Part shown: piece after piece, positions 24,631 through 32,548 of the stretch | How positions within the stretch are numbered: position 1 is the first letter of the stretch | Layout: every line of letters starts with the position of its first letter | Source: Ferrovibrio xuzhouensis | GTDB taxonomy: Bacteria; Pseudomonadota; Alphaproteobacteria; Ferrovibrionales; Ferrovibrionaceae | Direction: 5' to 3' | NCBI RefSeq assembly: GCF_042648965.1 | Contig: NZ_JBHRYJ010000009.1 | Coordinates: 1-64,000, forward strand | DNA: 64,000 bases | Translations under genes and position numbers: made by a program | Notes under the pieces: model-generated | Databases searched by the model: none | The model's input: only the letters and a program-made list of their open reading frames with translations | What the model was told of the DNA's origin: nothing

Positions 24631-25089
24631 TCAGTCCCCGACAACGAAAATCGCGTCGACCTCGACCGCGGCACGCCGCGGCAGGGTGGCCACCCCGACC
24701 GCTGTCCTGGCATGGATACCGGATTCTCCGAAGACCTCCATCATCAGGTCCGAGGCACCATTGATGACGGCCGGAACAGAGTCGAATTCCGGGTCGCTGT
24801 TGACGAACCCGCCAAGGCGCAGGCATCCGCGGATCTTGTCCAGCGATCCGCAGGCCTGCCGGATGGCCGCAATCAGGTTCAGCCCGCAGATGCGCGCAGC
24901 AGCCTGACCGGTCTCCAGGTCCAGGTCGCGCCCGACCTTGCCGGTATAGAGAACCTTGCCGTTCCACTCACAAACCTGCCCGGCCAGCACGAGCAGACCT
25001 CCATCCCGGCGCCAGGCAACATAATTTGCCGACGGGGTCGGGACATCGGGCAGTGCCAGACCCAACTCCTGAAAGCGCGTTTCGCTCAC
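24631..25089 (-). CDS. RidA/YjgF-family protein
   Basis: A 152-residue RidA-family protein from a GTG start at 25089 (SETRFQELGLALPDVPTPSA). Features are LVLAGQVCEWNGKVLYTGKV, AARICGLNLIAAIRQACGSL and a C-terminal AAVEVDAIFVV. The GTG overlaps the TGA of the upstream amidohydrolase (GTGA), so the two are translationally coupled. RidA proteins deaminate reactive enamines/imines; RutC, a family member, acts beside RutB in uracil breakdown. The conserved Arg of classical RidA (IRxC) lies near SLDKIRGCLRLGGFV. The pairing with a RutB-like enzyme suggests removal of an aminoacrylate-like product. Confidence 0.88.
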   Translation of the reverse strand: MSETRFQELGLALPDVPTPSANYVAWRRDGGLLVLAGQVCEWNGKVLYTGKVGRDLDLETGQAAARICGLNLIAAIRQACGSLDKIRGCLRLGGFVNSDPEFDSVPAVINGASDLMMEVFGESGIHARTAVGVATLPRRAAVEVDAIFVVGD

Positions 25090-25868
25090 GGGGCCAGTCC
25101 CTGCAGCAGTGTTTCCGACTTGAGTGTGAAGCCGAACAGTAGCCGGATGTTGTAGAGAGCCGCCTGGACGCAGTAGTCCGGCGACGTTGTCGCGGCACCG
25201 TCCTCGACGAGAATGGTGTCGTAGCCAAGGAAATTGGCGTCCTCGAGCGTGGTCATGACGCACTGGTCGAGGTTCACGCCGCCGACAAAGAGCGTCTTCA
25301 CGCCAAGGTTCCGCAGGATTGCATCCAGGTCCGTATCCCAGAATCCGCTGAACCGATGCTTGGTCACGTGGATGTCGGCGTCGCCCGGGTTCAGGCCATC
25401 AACGACCTGCGCCCCCCAGCTGCCGGCCCGCAGGACTTCGGAGCGGGTTCCCGGGACCGGGCTGCCGAGGTCCACGGCATCGCCCGTCTTATTGTGGGCA
25501 TGCAGCAGCGACGGGCTGATATTCAGCAGGTCCTTGCGGACACCCCAGTTGACCCAGACGACCGGCAGGCCTTGCGCACGGAACGCGGCAACCAGCGCCT
25601 TCAATGGTTCAATCGGAGCCGTGTTCGGCGTGACGTCAATGCCCTGGCTGTCCATCCAGCCACCGGTCGCGCAGAAGTCGTTCTGCATATCGACGATGAC
25701 CAGCGCCGACTTGTTGGCATCGACCACGATATTCTGGGGCAACGCCGCCAGCTTTATGGGCCGGACCGCCTTTGCAGGCCGGGTCATATCAACGACGTCG
25801 CGACCAACCAGCCAGGACTGCTCGGGCCTGGCACCCATCATTTTCATGCCTGTCATCGTCCCCTCCAA
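25086..25868 (-). CDS. Isochorismatase-family cysteine hydrolase, RutB-like
   Basis: A 260-residue cysteine hydrolase. The catalytic triad is visible: Asp in ALVIVDMQNDFCATGG (about residue 60), Lys in ADIHVTKHRFSGFWDTDLD, and Cys in NLDQCVMTTLEDA. The pattern GSW..QVVDGL.PGD and RFSGFWDTDLDAILRNLGV closely resembles RutB (ureidoacrylate amidohydrolase) and N-carbamoylsarcosine amidase. These enzymes split carbamoyl groups from small ureido acids. It lies between the binding protein and the RidA-like gene of a nucleoside-type transporter operon, which fits the breakdown of an imported ureido or pyrimidine-like compound. ATG 25868 or 25856 may be the start. Confidence 0.9.
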   Translation of the reverse strand: MEGTMTGMKMMGARPEQSWLVGRDVVDMTRPAKAVRPIKLAALPQNIVVDANKSALVIVDMQNDFCATGGWMDSQGIDVTPNTAPIEPLKALVAAFRAQGLPVVWVNWGVRKDLLNISPSLLHAHNKTGDAVDLGSPVPGTRSEVLRAGSWGAQVVDGLNPGDADIHVTKHRFSGFWDTDLDAILRNLGVKTLFVGGVNLDQCVMTTLEDANFLGYDTILVEDGAATTSPDYCVQAALYNIRLLFGFTLKSETLLQGLAP

Positions 25869-25894
25869 TCCACCCGGCCGCAGGCCGGGTGGAT
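25868..25894 (-). promoter_or_regulatory. Strong intercistronic hairpin below the binding-protein gene
   Basis: ATCCACCCGGCC, loop GCA, GGCCGGGTGGAT: a 12-bp perfect stem in the 41-base gap between the binding-protein stop and the amidohydrolase. There is no T-tract. Such hairpins below the first gene of ABC operons usually protect the upstream mRNA or weaken downstream transcription, giving excess binding protein. Confidence 0.65.
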
Positions 25895-25909
25895 CTGCCC
25901 TCGCCCCCG

Positions 25910-26971
25910 TTACTTGGCCGAACCGATGACGCCCTTGACCAGGTAGTCCGTCGTTTCGATCTCCTGCAGGGACATCTTATGGCCCGCCGATGCAGCAGAC
26001 GTGCCATCCTGTTTGGTAATGGGGCCCTGCCATACGACCTTGGTACCCGCGATGATTGCCGCTTTTTCAGCCAGAACCTTCTTGGCGACTGCTTCCGGAA
26101 CAGCCTTGCCGAAAGGATCGAGGACCGCACTGCCGGACGCGAGGTTGCCGCGGACATGGGACGGCTTCCAGGTCCCGGCCTGAATCTGCCTCACGAGGTC
26201 GATCATCATCGGCCCCCAGTTCCACGACACGCCGGTCAGCCAGGCTTTCGGCGCCCGGTCCATGATGTTGACGTCTTTACCGATGATGTAGATGCCGCGC
26301 TTCTCAGCAGTCTCGGCAATGGTGATCGGTGAGTCGACCTGTTCGGCGACGACATCAATGCCCTGGTCGGCAAAGGCGTTGGTCGCTTCGGCCTCCTTCT
26401 GAGGTTCCCACCAGCCGCCGGTCCAGACCACAGTGGTGGTGGCCTTCGGATTCACCGACTGGGCGCCTAAGGTAAAGGCATTGATGGAACGCAGGAGCTG
26501 CGGGATCTGGAAGGCCCCGATGAAGCCGAGTTTTCCGCTTTTGCTGACCGAACCCGCGGCCATGCCAGCGAGATACATGCCGTCGTCGCTATCTGCCCAG
26601 TAGGTGCCGACATTGGCCGAGGTCTTCAGGCCACCGGCATGCAGAAACGAGACCTTGGGATACTTCTGCCCGGTCTTGATGGCGTAATCGAGATAGCCAT
26701 AGCTGGTCGCGAAGATGATGGAATGGCCCGAATTGATCAGGCGCTCCATGGCGCGCTCGACCTCGGCCGTTTCCGGGACGGCCTCAAAGGCCGTGGTGGT
26801 CACGCCGGGAATGCCCTTTTCGACCGCCTTGCGTCCAAGGTCCATGGACATGTTGTAGCCGTAGTCGGCCGCAGGGCCGACGTAGATGAAGCCGATCTTC
26901 GTGTCGGCAGCCTGTGCGGTGGCCGCGATACCCAGTGCCAGGAGTGCCCCGGCCAGTGCCCTGATATGCAT
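25910..26971 (-). CDS. BMP-family ABC transporter substrate-binding protein
   Basis: A 353-residue exported protein with a signal peptide (MHIRALAGALLALGIAATAQ, then A-A-D). Family features are TKIGFIYVGPAADYGYNMSM, IIFATSYGYLDYAIKTGQKY and SWNWGPMMIDLVRQIQAGTW, typical of the Bmp/Med/PnrA-like binding proteins for nucleosides and related molecules. The ATG at 26971 is chosen over 26998 because GGAGG stands 7-8 bases before it and it puts the signal peptide first. It is the first gene of the operon; an inverted repeat shared with the tetR promoter lies just upstream. Confidence 0.93.
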   Translation of the reverse strand: MHIRALAGALLALGIAATAQAADTKIGFIYVGPAADYGYNMSMDLGRKAVEKGIPGVTTTAFEAVPETAEVERAMERLINSGHSIIFATSYGYLDYAIKTGQKYPKVSFLHAGGLKTSANVGTYWADSDDGMYLAGMAAGSVSKSGKLGFIGAFQIPQLLRSINAFTLGAQSVNPKATTTVVWTGGWWEPQKEAEATNAFADQGIDVVAEQVDSPITIAETAEKRGIYIIGKDVNIMDRAPKAWLTGVSWNWGPMMIDLVRQIQAGTWKPSHVRGNLASGSAVLDPFGKAVPEAVAKKVLAEKAAIIAGTKVVWQGPITKQDGTSAASAGHKMSLQEIETTDYLVKGVIGSAK

Positions 26972-26984
26972 TTTCCCCTCCGTT

Positions 26985-27004
26985 AAGTAATTATTCATTT
27001 ACTT
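26985..27004. promoter_or_regulatory. Probable TetR operator at the BMP operon promoter
   Basis: AAGTAA-N8-TTACTT, a perfect 6-bp inverted repeat 14 bases above the binding-protein start. Its core GTAA-N8-TTAC recurs above the tetR gene at 27813-27828; in the same orientation the two 16-base sites share 12 bases (GTAA---TT-ATTTAC). Sharing between a regulator's own promoter and the adjacent operon is strong circumstantial evidence of an operator. Confidence 0.6.
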
Positions 27005-27108
27005 ACTTAGCAACCCTCATGCCATTCGGTATGCTCATGTAATCAATGGGTTAGGAGGTCACTCTCGGCGCAGCTCCGCTTACCTTTTAGGCAATGCGGA
27101 TTTTATGG

Positions 27109-27765
27109 TCAGTTTGGCGCCAGGTAGCTGCGCAGGATGTCCGCAGTGTGCTTGGCCCGCGGCTTGAGCCAGTTCGGACCGAGCATATCCTGCCTGAAGA
27201 TGACCGACAGGGTATGGCCATTGGACAGGTGGAAGTAGCTGAGCGCCACCATCGACACATAGAGCTGCAGCGGGTCGACGCCCTTGCGGACCGTGCCGTC
27301 AGCCACCCCTCGCTTCAGGAGCCGGTCGATCAGGTCGATTGTCGGAGACGAGATGGTCGGCACCAGGTTCGAGCGCTTCAGGAAGCTGGCCTTGTTCAGG
27401 TTTTCCGTGCTCAGCAGATTGACCAGCTTCGGATGGGAAGCGAAGTGCTTATGGATGAAGTCGTAGAGATGCAGGAGTGCGTCCAGGGCGCTTTCCTCAT
27501 CCGAGGAGAAGCCCCGCTCGGCCTCGCGGAGCTCGCTGAGGCCCGTCTCCAGGACCGCAATATAGAGGGGCTGCTTGCCGCCGAAGTAATGGTAGATCAT
27601 CCGGGGATTGAGCTTCGCCCGCTTGGCGATCTGGTCGATGCGCGCCCCCGCATAGCCTTTGGCGGAAAACTCGATCGTCGCCGCATCCAGGATGCGCTGG
27701 CGGGACTCATCCGGATTACGGGTGATTGGGGACTGGCCGGAACGGCGGCTGGCGGGCAATGACAT
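27109..27765 (-). CDS. TetR-family transcriptional regulator
   Basis: A 218-residue protein. The N-terminal helix-turn-helix is clear: RQRILDAATIEFSAKGYAGA, RIDQIAKRAKLNPRMIYHYF, followed by GGKQPLYIAVL. The C-terminal ligand-binding domain is all-helical. It lies on the same strand directly above the BMP/RutB-like operon and shares an operator-like site with it, so it probably represses the operon until the imported compound or a product binds. RutR, the regulator of the rut pathway, is also a TetR-family protein, but the site here is not the RutR consensus. Confidence 0.92.
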   Translation of the reverse strand: MSLPASRRSGQSPITRNPDESRQRILDAATIEFSAKGYAGARIDQIAKRAKLNPRMIYHYFGGKQPLYIAVLETGLSELREAERGFSSDEESALDALLHLYDFIHKHFASHPKLVNLLSTENLNKASFLKRSNLVPTISSPTIDLIDRLLKRGVADGTVRKGVDPLQLYVSMVALSYFHLSNGHTLSVIFRQDMLGPNWLKPRAKHTADILRSYLAPN

Positions 27766-27812
27766 CTATCGGCGCCTGTGTAGGTTTCCCGATAGATACG
27801 GCAATCAGTGTT

Positions 27813-27828
27813 GTAAATAAACACTTAC
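27813..27828. promoter_or_regulatory. Probable TetR operator at the tetR promoter
   Basis: GTAA-N8-TTAC about 48 bases above the TetR-family gene, matching the site at 26987-27002. The surrounding sequence also contains AGTGTT-N7-AACACT, an overlapping dyad. Confidence 0.55.
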
Positions 27829-28122
27829 TAGTCATCCCGTGATTCCCTGAACTGACCCTGCTTCTCGCTGGCTGAGCTTCAGCGGCACAACCGCCGCCCC
27901 CGTTGGACGATCACTCTATAGGGAAGCGGATATGCCGTAAGTCTGCCCCCTATGCCCGTGCGGGGCCCCCGAGGTCGAGCGGCTGACAGATAGCCCGGCG
28001 CTGCCCTGTATGAAGGGGAGAGGCCGTCACTGAGGAGAAGGTCCCACCGGATCCGGGTGGCGGACCGGTGACTGCAGGGTCCAATATCCCCCTCGGCCTA
28101 CCGTATGATTTCCCGCGAAGTA
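27829..28122. other. Intergenic region, no supported gene
   Basis: About 290 bases between the tetR promoter and the end of the next gene. It contains a GC hairpin around 28043-28067 (GTCC-CACC...GGGTGG-CGGAC) with no T-tract. I see no gene or RNA here. Confidence 0.4.
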
Positions 28123-28767
28123 TTAGACCGACGCCTGCATTACCCCTTCCGGGAAACGCTGCGACCCATCCTCGAGCGGAACAGCCGTACTGTTCAGATA
28201 GAATGCGGCCATGTGATAGAAGCTCGACGAGAAAATCAGTTCGACCACCTGGTCGTTGGGAAAATGTTTGGTGAGTTGCAACCAGGTTTCATCGGCAATC
28301 GTGGAATGATGGTGCAGTTCGTCCACCATTCGGACCACAAGCTGCTCACGCTCGTTCCACAGCCCCGGTTTCAGATCACGCCAGGTCTTGGAAACCGTCA
28401 CATCTTCAACCTGCTCAGGCGTCAGGCCGCATTTTTCGCCGAAAATACTGACGTGCATCCCCCACTCATATTCTGATCGCGTCAGCGCGCCGGTGCGAAT
28501 AATCGCAATTTCCCGATCGCGCTCGGCCACAGCGGTCTGGAACATCACAATGTGCGACATCGCCTGGAAAGCAGATGCCAGCTTCGGGTGATGCGCCAGC
28601 GACATGCGGAGGTTTATCGGCGACAAACCTTTGAATGCGGTGTTTCCCACAACCGCGGCGGCCGCTTCATCATAGGGCGGCTCGCGCAAAGCCAATCGCC
28701 GTGACTTGGGAATCTCCCGACGGCCAAGCATGGCAAGGAAATCGTCGCTGTTCGATTTAGAAGCCAT
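28123..28767 (-). CDS. Carboxymuconolactone decarboxylase (CMD/AhpD-like) family protein
   Basis: A 214-residue helical protein with the CMD core: RDREIAIIRTGALTRSEYEW (residues about 83-102) then GMHVSIFGEKCGLTPEQVED. The E-W-x-x-H motif is present (E101, W102, H105), but the CxxC of the peroxidase AhpD is absent, so a thiol peroxidase role is unlikely. Relatives include gamma-carboxymuconolactone decarboxylase and many proteins of unknown function in catabolic clusters. It has its own promoter region with two LacI-type operators 65-150 bases upstream. Confidence 0.87.
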   Translation of the reverse strand: MASKSNSDDFLAMLGRREIPKSRRLALREPPYDEAAAAVVGNTAFKGLSPINLRMSLAHHPKLASAFQAMSHIVMFQTAVAERDREIAIIRTGALTRSEYEWGMHVSIFGEKCGLTPEQVEDVTVSKTWRDLKPGLWNEREQLVVRMVDELHHHSTIADETWLQLTKHFPNDQVVELIFSSSFYHMAAFYLNSTAVPLEDGSQRFPEGVMQASV

Positions 28768-28832
28768 ACCGGTGGGTCCTGACCTGGTTTGCCGAATCTA
28801 GTTCAAAATTGAGGGCCCTCGGCCCCTGAATA

Positions 28833-28844
28833 ATAACGTTTCTA
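28833..28844. promoter_or_regulatory. LacI-type operator, site 1 (imperfect)
   Basis: ATAACGTTTCTA about 66 bases above the CMD-family gene: an AACGTT core with one good arm. It pairs with the stronger site at 28897-28914, as expected for LacI-family binding to two sites. Confidence 0.5.
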
Positions 28845-28896
28845 CGTCAACTTCATGTTACTTCCACAATCATCGTGGTCACTCTGCCGCAACGAT

Positions 28897-28914
28897 TATA
28901 GAAACGTTTTTATA
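28897..28914. promoter_or_regulatory. LacI-type operator, site 2
   Basis: TATAGAAACGTTTTTATA, an 18-base dyad symmetric except for one pair of positions, centred on CG as LacI-family operators are. It is nearly identical to the sites at 37535 and 51421. Confidence 0.7.
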
Positions 28915-29018
28915 TTGGTATCATAGGGGATGGAGGCCCGCAACCTCACCATCTCTGAAAAAGTTAAGATTTCCGACGCCGAGAATCCGCCCGGCTGCCT
29001 ACCACATGGTTTAGCCCG

Positions 29019-30053
29019 CTAAGGCCGCTTCGCACCCGGTTTCTTCGGCGGCGCACATGACCCGCGGATAATGAATTCGGTCGGCAGGGAGATATGCTGC
29101 GGCCGCTCTCGCTTCACACCATTCAACTGCTCGATCAGCAGATCTGCGGCCGCCCTGCCGAGTTCGGCGAGATCCCATCGGACAACAGTGATGGGGGGAC
29201 TGGCGAAGCGTGTCAGGTCGGTGTCGCCAATACTGATCAGCGAGAGGTCCTCTGGAATACGCAGATTCCTGGTCGATACCGTCTTCATCACGCCAGCGAG
29301 CATCCGGGTTCCCAGCACAATAATGGCGGTCGGCGGATGCGGTCCCTGCAGAAGTTTCTCGATATCGGCGTAGGAGAAATGAACCGACGTTTTCTGCGGG
29401 CGTATTAACTCGGGGTCGACGGCAATACCCGCCTCTGTCAGCGCCTGACGGTAACCTGCAGCACGCTCTCGCCCGGGCCGGACGTGCTCACTCGGCAAGA
29501 GAAGCGCTACTCTTTTGTGCCCAAGACCTATCAGATATCGCATGGCATCAATCGCACCGCCTCTATGGTCGACATAGACGGCGTCGTATTTCGCAGGCAC
29601 TTCGCGGTCGATAAGGACCACCGGAACGGCAGCTTCCGCCAAGGCAGTGTTCACATCTTTGCGAGTCTCGTCGCTGGCCATAACGATCATGCCGTCCATG
29701 CGGCGCCGACGGACCATCGAGATCATCGCAAGTTCGCGTTCCTCGTCATTCCGGGTCGTCGACAGAACGAAGACGTAGCCCTCCTTCTGCAGACGTTCCT
29801 CCGCCGCATTAACTATTTCCGCATACAAAGGGTTCGCGATGTCGGCCAGCAAGCATGCGATGGTTTTGGTCGACTTCAGCCGCATGCTCTGTGCCACGAC
29901 GTCGGGCTCGTACCCGAGCTTCGCAACCGCACGCATGACCTTGTTGTGCAATTCAGAGCTGGCGTATGGCCCGCCGTTGAGAACACGGGACACGCTGCCG
30001 ACAGATGTGCCTGCAGCTTTAGCGACGTCGCGGATGGTCGGACGACGAGTCAT
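29019..30053 (-). CDS. LacI-family transcriptional regulator (copy 1)
   Basis: A 344-residue LacI/GalR regulator: helix-turn-helix PTIRDVAKAAGTSVGSVSRV followed by the hinge YEPDVVAQSMRLKST, then a periplasmic-binding-protein-like effector domain (NPLYAEIVNAAEERLQKEGY, ISIGDTDLTRFASPPITVV). It is very similar over its whole length to the regulator at 44006-45064, and the recognition helix SVGSVSRVLN is the same. It is the last gene below the acyl-CoA/Aco cluster and probably represses the AAACGTTT-marked promoters of this region. The effector is unknown. Confidence 0.94.
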   Translation of the reverse strand: MTRRPTIRDVAKAAGTSVGSVSRVLNGGPYASSELHNKVMRAVAKLGYEPDVVAQSMRLKSTKTIACLLADIANPLYAEIVNAAEERLQKEGYVFVLSTTRNDEERELAMISMVRRRRMDGMIVMASDETRKDVNTALAEAAVPVVLIDREVPAKYDAVYVDHRGGAIDAMRYLIGLGHKRVALLLPSEHVRPGRERAAGYRQALTEAGIAVDPELIRPQKTSVHFSYADIEKLLQGPHPPTAIIVLGTRMLAGVMKTVSTRNLRIPEDLSLISIGDTDLTRFASPPITVVRWDLAELGRAAADLLIEQLNGVKRERPQHISLPTEFIIRGSCAPPKKPGAKRP

Positions 30054-30162
30054 TCAGTTGGCTTTCTCTACAATTGCAGCCGACCGGCCTAGCCTTGATG
30101 CTCGCCCCGCGATGGAATGCCCTTGGGGCCAAGCATCTCAGAAGGCCTTTCATTCCATATGG

Positions 30163-30825
30163 TTATAGCCGACCGCCTCTCCGATGGAAACGTTTTCCGC
30201 CCTTTTTGCAAGCCTGCCAGCCCATCGTCGGCAATAGTCGTCCAAGCGAAAATCCATGGTTGGAGAAGAAGAAGCGGCCAATCCGCCGCCAGGCCTCGAT
30301 CGGAATCCCGAAAGTATTCAGGAAATTGCAGACTTGCTGGTAATGCCCGATGGTCAGAACAAAATCGACCAGTTGGGTGGCGTTGAAGCGTTCCAGGAAC
30401 GCATCCCGAGTCGGCTCGGTCAGGCCATGGTGGTCGAGAATTTCGTCGGTCGCCCGGAGGATCAGGATTTCGTCAGCCGTCAGGCCTTCCGAGAATGGGC
30501 CATTGATAGCACCCTGTATGGCGGCCTCGGACATACCGGCCTCACGGCCGATCCGCTCATGATGATGAACTTCATACGGCGCCCCGTACCGGCGCCCCAC
30601 CCGGACGATGGTCAGTTCCCGGAGCACGGCGGGCAGGGCATTCCGGCCGCGGGCCGCATCTGTCATGGCGAGAAAGCCGGGCGCGGCTTCTGGCGAGTGC
30701 ATCAGCATCCGAAATACATTCCGATTCCGGCGACGAGCCAGCTCCTGCTGCAACTGCTCCGGAAGTCGCTCGATGTCCGGGTACGGCATCGTTGAAACCG
30801 ATGTCTTCGGGCCGTATTCCTGCAT
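30163..30825 (-). CDS. Carboxymuconolactone decarboxylase (CMD) family protein
   Basis: A 220-residue protein with the CMD pattern NALPAVLRELTIVRVGRRYG, then APYEVHHHERIGREAGMSEA (E85 and H87-H89 in place of EWxxH) and RATDEILDHHGLTEPTRDAF. It lacks the CxxC of AhpD. The ATG at 30825 has GGGGAGAGG just upstream. It is 33 bases below the CoA ligase stop in the acyl-CoA/Aco operon and is a distant paralogue of the gene at 28123. Its reaction is unknown; the family acts on cyclic or unsaturated acids. Confidence 0.87.
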   Translation of the reverse strand: MQEYGPKTSVSTMPYPDIERLPEQLQQELARRRNRNVFRMLMHSPEAAPGFLAMTDAARGRNALPAVLRELTIVRVGRRYGAPYEVHHHERIGREAGMSEAAIQGAINGPFSEGLTADEILILRATDEILDHHGLTEPTRDAFLERFNATQLVDFVLTIGHYQQVCNFLNTFGIPIEAWRRIGRFFFSNHGFSLGRLLPTMGWQACKKGGKRFHRRGGRL

Positions 30826-30858
30826 TTTCCTCTCCCCTGATGCCAATTGCAGTTGTCG

Positions 30859-32502
30859 TCAGTCCGCCGCGGTGAACTGGTCCCGCATCAGCTTTTTATC
30901 GAGCTTCCCGACGCTCGTCTTCGGAAGAAGTTCAACAAACCTGACTTCGTCCGGCACGCCAAATTTGGAAATTGTGCCATCAGCAACGGCAGCTGCCATA
31001 TATGCCTTGATGTTCTCTGACGTCGGCGCTTCCACATCCGGCCGGAGCACAATCAATGCCATTGGCCGCTCGCCCCACCGATCGCTGTTCACGCCAATCA
31101 CGGCGACCTCACTGACTGCGGGGTGCCGGGAGATGATGTTCTCGACGTCGAGTGATGAAACCCATTCTCCACCCGTCTTGATGATGTCCTTCAGGCGGTC
31201 GACCAAGCGCAGATACCCATCCTCACCAAGGATACCAATGTCGCCGGTGTGGAGATATCCGCCTTCCCAGAGCTTCTTTGAACCCTCTGCGTCACCCCTG
31301 TACCCCTGAGTTAGCCAGGGCGAGCGCAAGACGACTTCGCCACCTGATACCCCATCCCGCGGGACGTCGTTCATCGAACCATCGACCGTACGCACCTCAA
31401 CCAGGATGACCGGGCGTCCCGCCGTAATCCGTGTCGCGATATCCCTTTTGGCGTTGCGCTCTCCACTCGGCGCCAGGTGCGCAATCGTCGACAACGGACC
31501 GGTCTCTGACATCCCGTAGCCGCAGAAGATATCGATGCCGCGCTCTTCCGCCGCAGTCGCCAATCCCACCGGCAGGGCAGATCCTCCAGTGATGATTTTC
31601 CAGCCTTGCATGTCCACATCCTTGCTTGCGGGATGGGACAGAAGCATGTGAAGGATGGTCGGAACGCAGTGCGAGAAGGTCACGGCTTCTCTCTTTTTCA
31701 ACTCAAGCAGCATCTCTGGCGTATACCGCCCGGGGTAAACCTGCTTCAGCCCCAGGGTCGTTGCCGCATATGGAAGTCCCCAGGCGTGGACATGGAACAT
31801 GGGGGTAATCGGCATGTACACATCGGCCTGGTGCAGACGCCCCTGCACTGCGGCAGTACCGTAAGTTGCCAGGGTCGCCAGTGTGTGGAGGACCAGTTGC
31901 CGGTGCGTAAAATAGACAGCCTTGGGCAGACCGGTTGTACCCGTCGTGTAGAACGTGGTTGCGGTCGCGTTCTCATTAAAGTCGGGGTAATCGAAGTGCG
32001 AGCCCTGCGATGCTAACCAACCCTCGTATTCCCGGGAGGGCTTCGGCGCTTCGGACCTAGAATCGGAATCGTCGACAATCAGGATGACCTCTTCGATGGA
32101 CTCCAGCCGCTGGCCGATCTCCTTTAGCAGCGGAAGGAATTCCGTGTTGACGAGTAGCAGTCTGGGCCTGGCGTGGTTCAGCGTATAGAGCACCTGCTCG
32201 GAGCTGAGCCGGATATTCACCGTCTGCAGTATTGCGCCAAGCATCGGAATGGCGAAAAAGCACTCCAGATACCGGTGACTGTCCCAATCCATCACAGCGA
32301 CGGCATCGCCTTTCCCGATACCTGCAGAGGTCAAGGCGTTTGCCAGCTGGACAACGCGACTGTGGAACTGGCGATAGGTAAAACGCCTCTGATCGCGATA
32401 GACGATTTCCTGGTCAGGACTCCTGACAGCTGGTGCGAGGAGCAACTGCTTGATCAGCAACTGGTAGCTGTACCCGAAATCGGGATATTGATCCTCGGTC
32501 AC
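30859..32502 (-). CDS. Long/medium-chain acyl-CoA synthetase (AMP-forming)
   Basis: A 547-residue ANL-superfamily ligase. AMP-binding motif TTFYTTGTTGLPKAV near residue 190, GYGMSETGPLS near 330, the hinge region YLHTGDIGILGEDGYLRLVD near 430 with DRLKDIIKTGGEW, and the catalytic C-terminal Lys in LLPKTSVGKLDKK. It activates a carboxylic acid as its CoA thioester. The acyl-CoA dehydrogenase gene lies 46 bases upstream in the same operon, so it probably prepares the pathway's acid intermediate for beta-oxidation-like steps. Confidence 0.94.
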   Translation of the reverse strand: MTEDQYPDFGYSYQLLIKQLLLAPAVRSPDQEIVYRDQRRFTYRQFHSRVVQLANALTSAGIGKGDAVAVMDWDSHRYLECFFAIPMLGAILQTVNIRLSSEQVLYTLNHARPRLLLVNTEFLPLLKEIGQRLESIEEVILIVDDSDSRSEAPKPSREYEGWLASQGSHFDYPDFNENATATTFYTTGTTGLPKAVYFTHRQLVLHTLATLATYGTAAVQGRLHQADVYMPITPMFHVHAWGLPYAATTLGLKQVYPGRYTPEMLLELKKREAVTFSHCVPTILHMLLSHPASKDVDMQGWKIITGGSALPVGLATAAEERGIDIFCGYGMSETGPLSTIAHLAPSGERNAKRDIATRITAGRPVILVEVRTVDGSMNDVPRDGVSGGEVVLRSPWLTQGYRGDAEGSKKLWEGGYLHTGDIGILGEDGYLRLVDRLKDIIKTGGEWVSSLDVENIISRHPAVSEVAVIGVNSDRWGERPMALIVLRPDVEAPTSENIKAYMAAAVADGTISKFGVPDEVRFVELLPKTSVGKLDKKLMRDQFTAAD

Positions 32503-32548
32503 GGCACGGTCCCCTATCTACTCAAGCCGGTATCCAGGCAGTCACCTA

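Noticed and set aside
23728..25155. A 475-codon plus-strand frame
   Set aside because: It runs antisense through the tandem ATPase and RidA-like genes, whose motifs are unambiguous on the other strand.
28043..28067. GC hairpin near the end of the tetR-side gap
   Set aside because: No T-tract and no adjacent stop codon in the right direction, so not called a terminator.
30187..30197. GAAACGTTTTC-like palindrome inside the CMD-family gene
   Set aside because: It matches the LacI core but lies in coding sequence near the gene's end. It could be an auxiliary site or chance, so it was not counted in the regulon.
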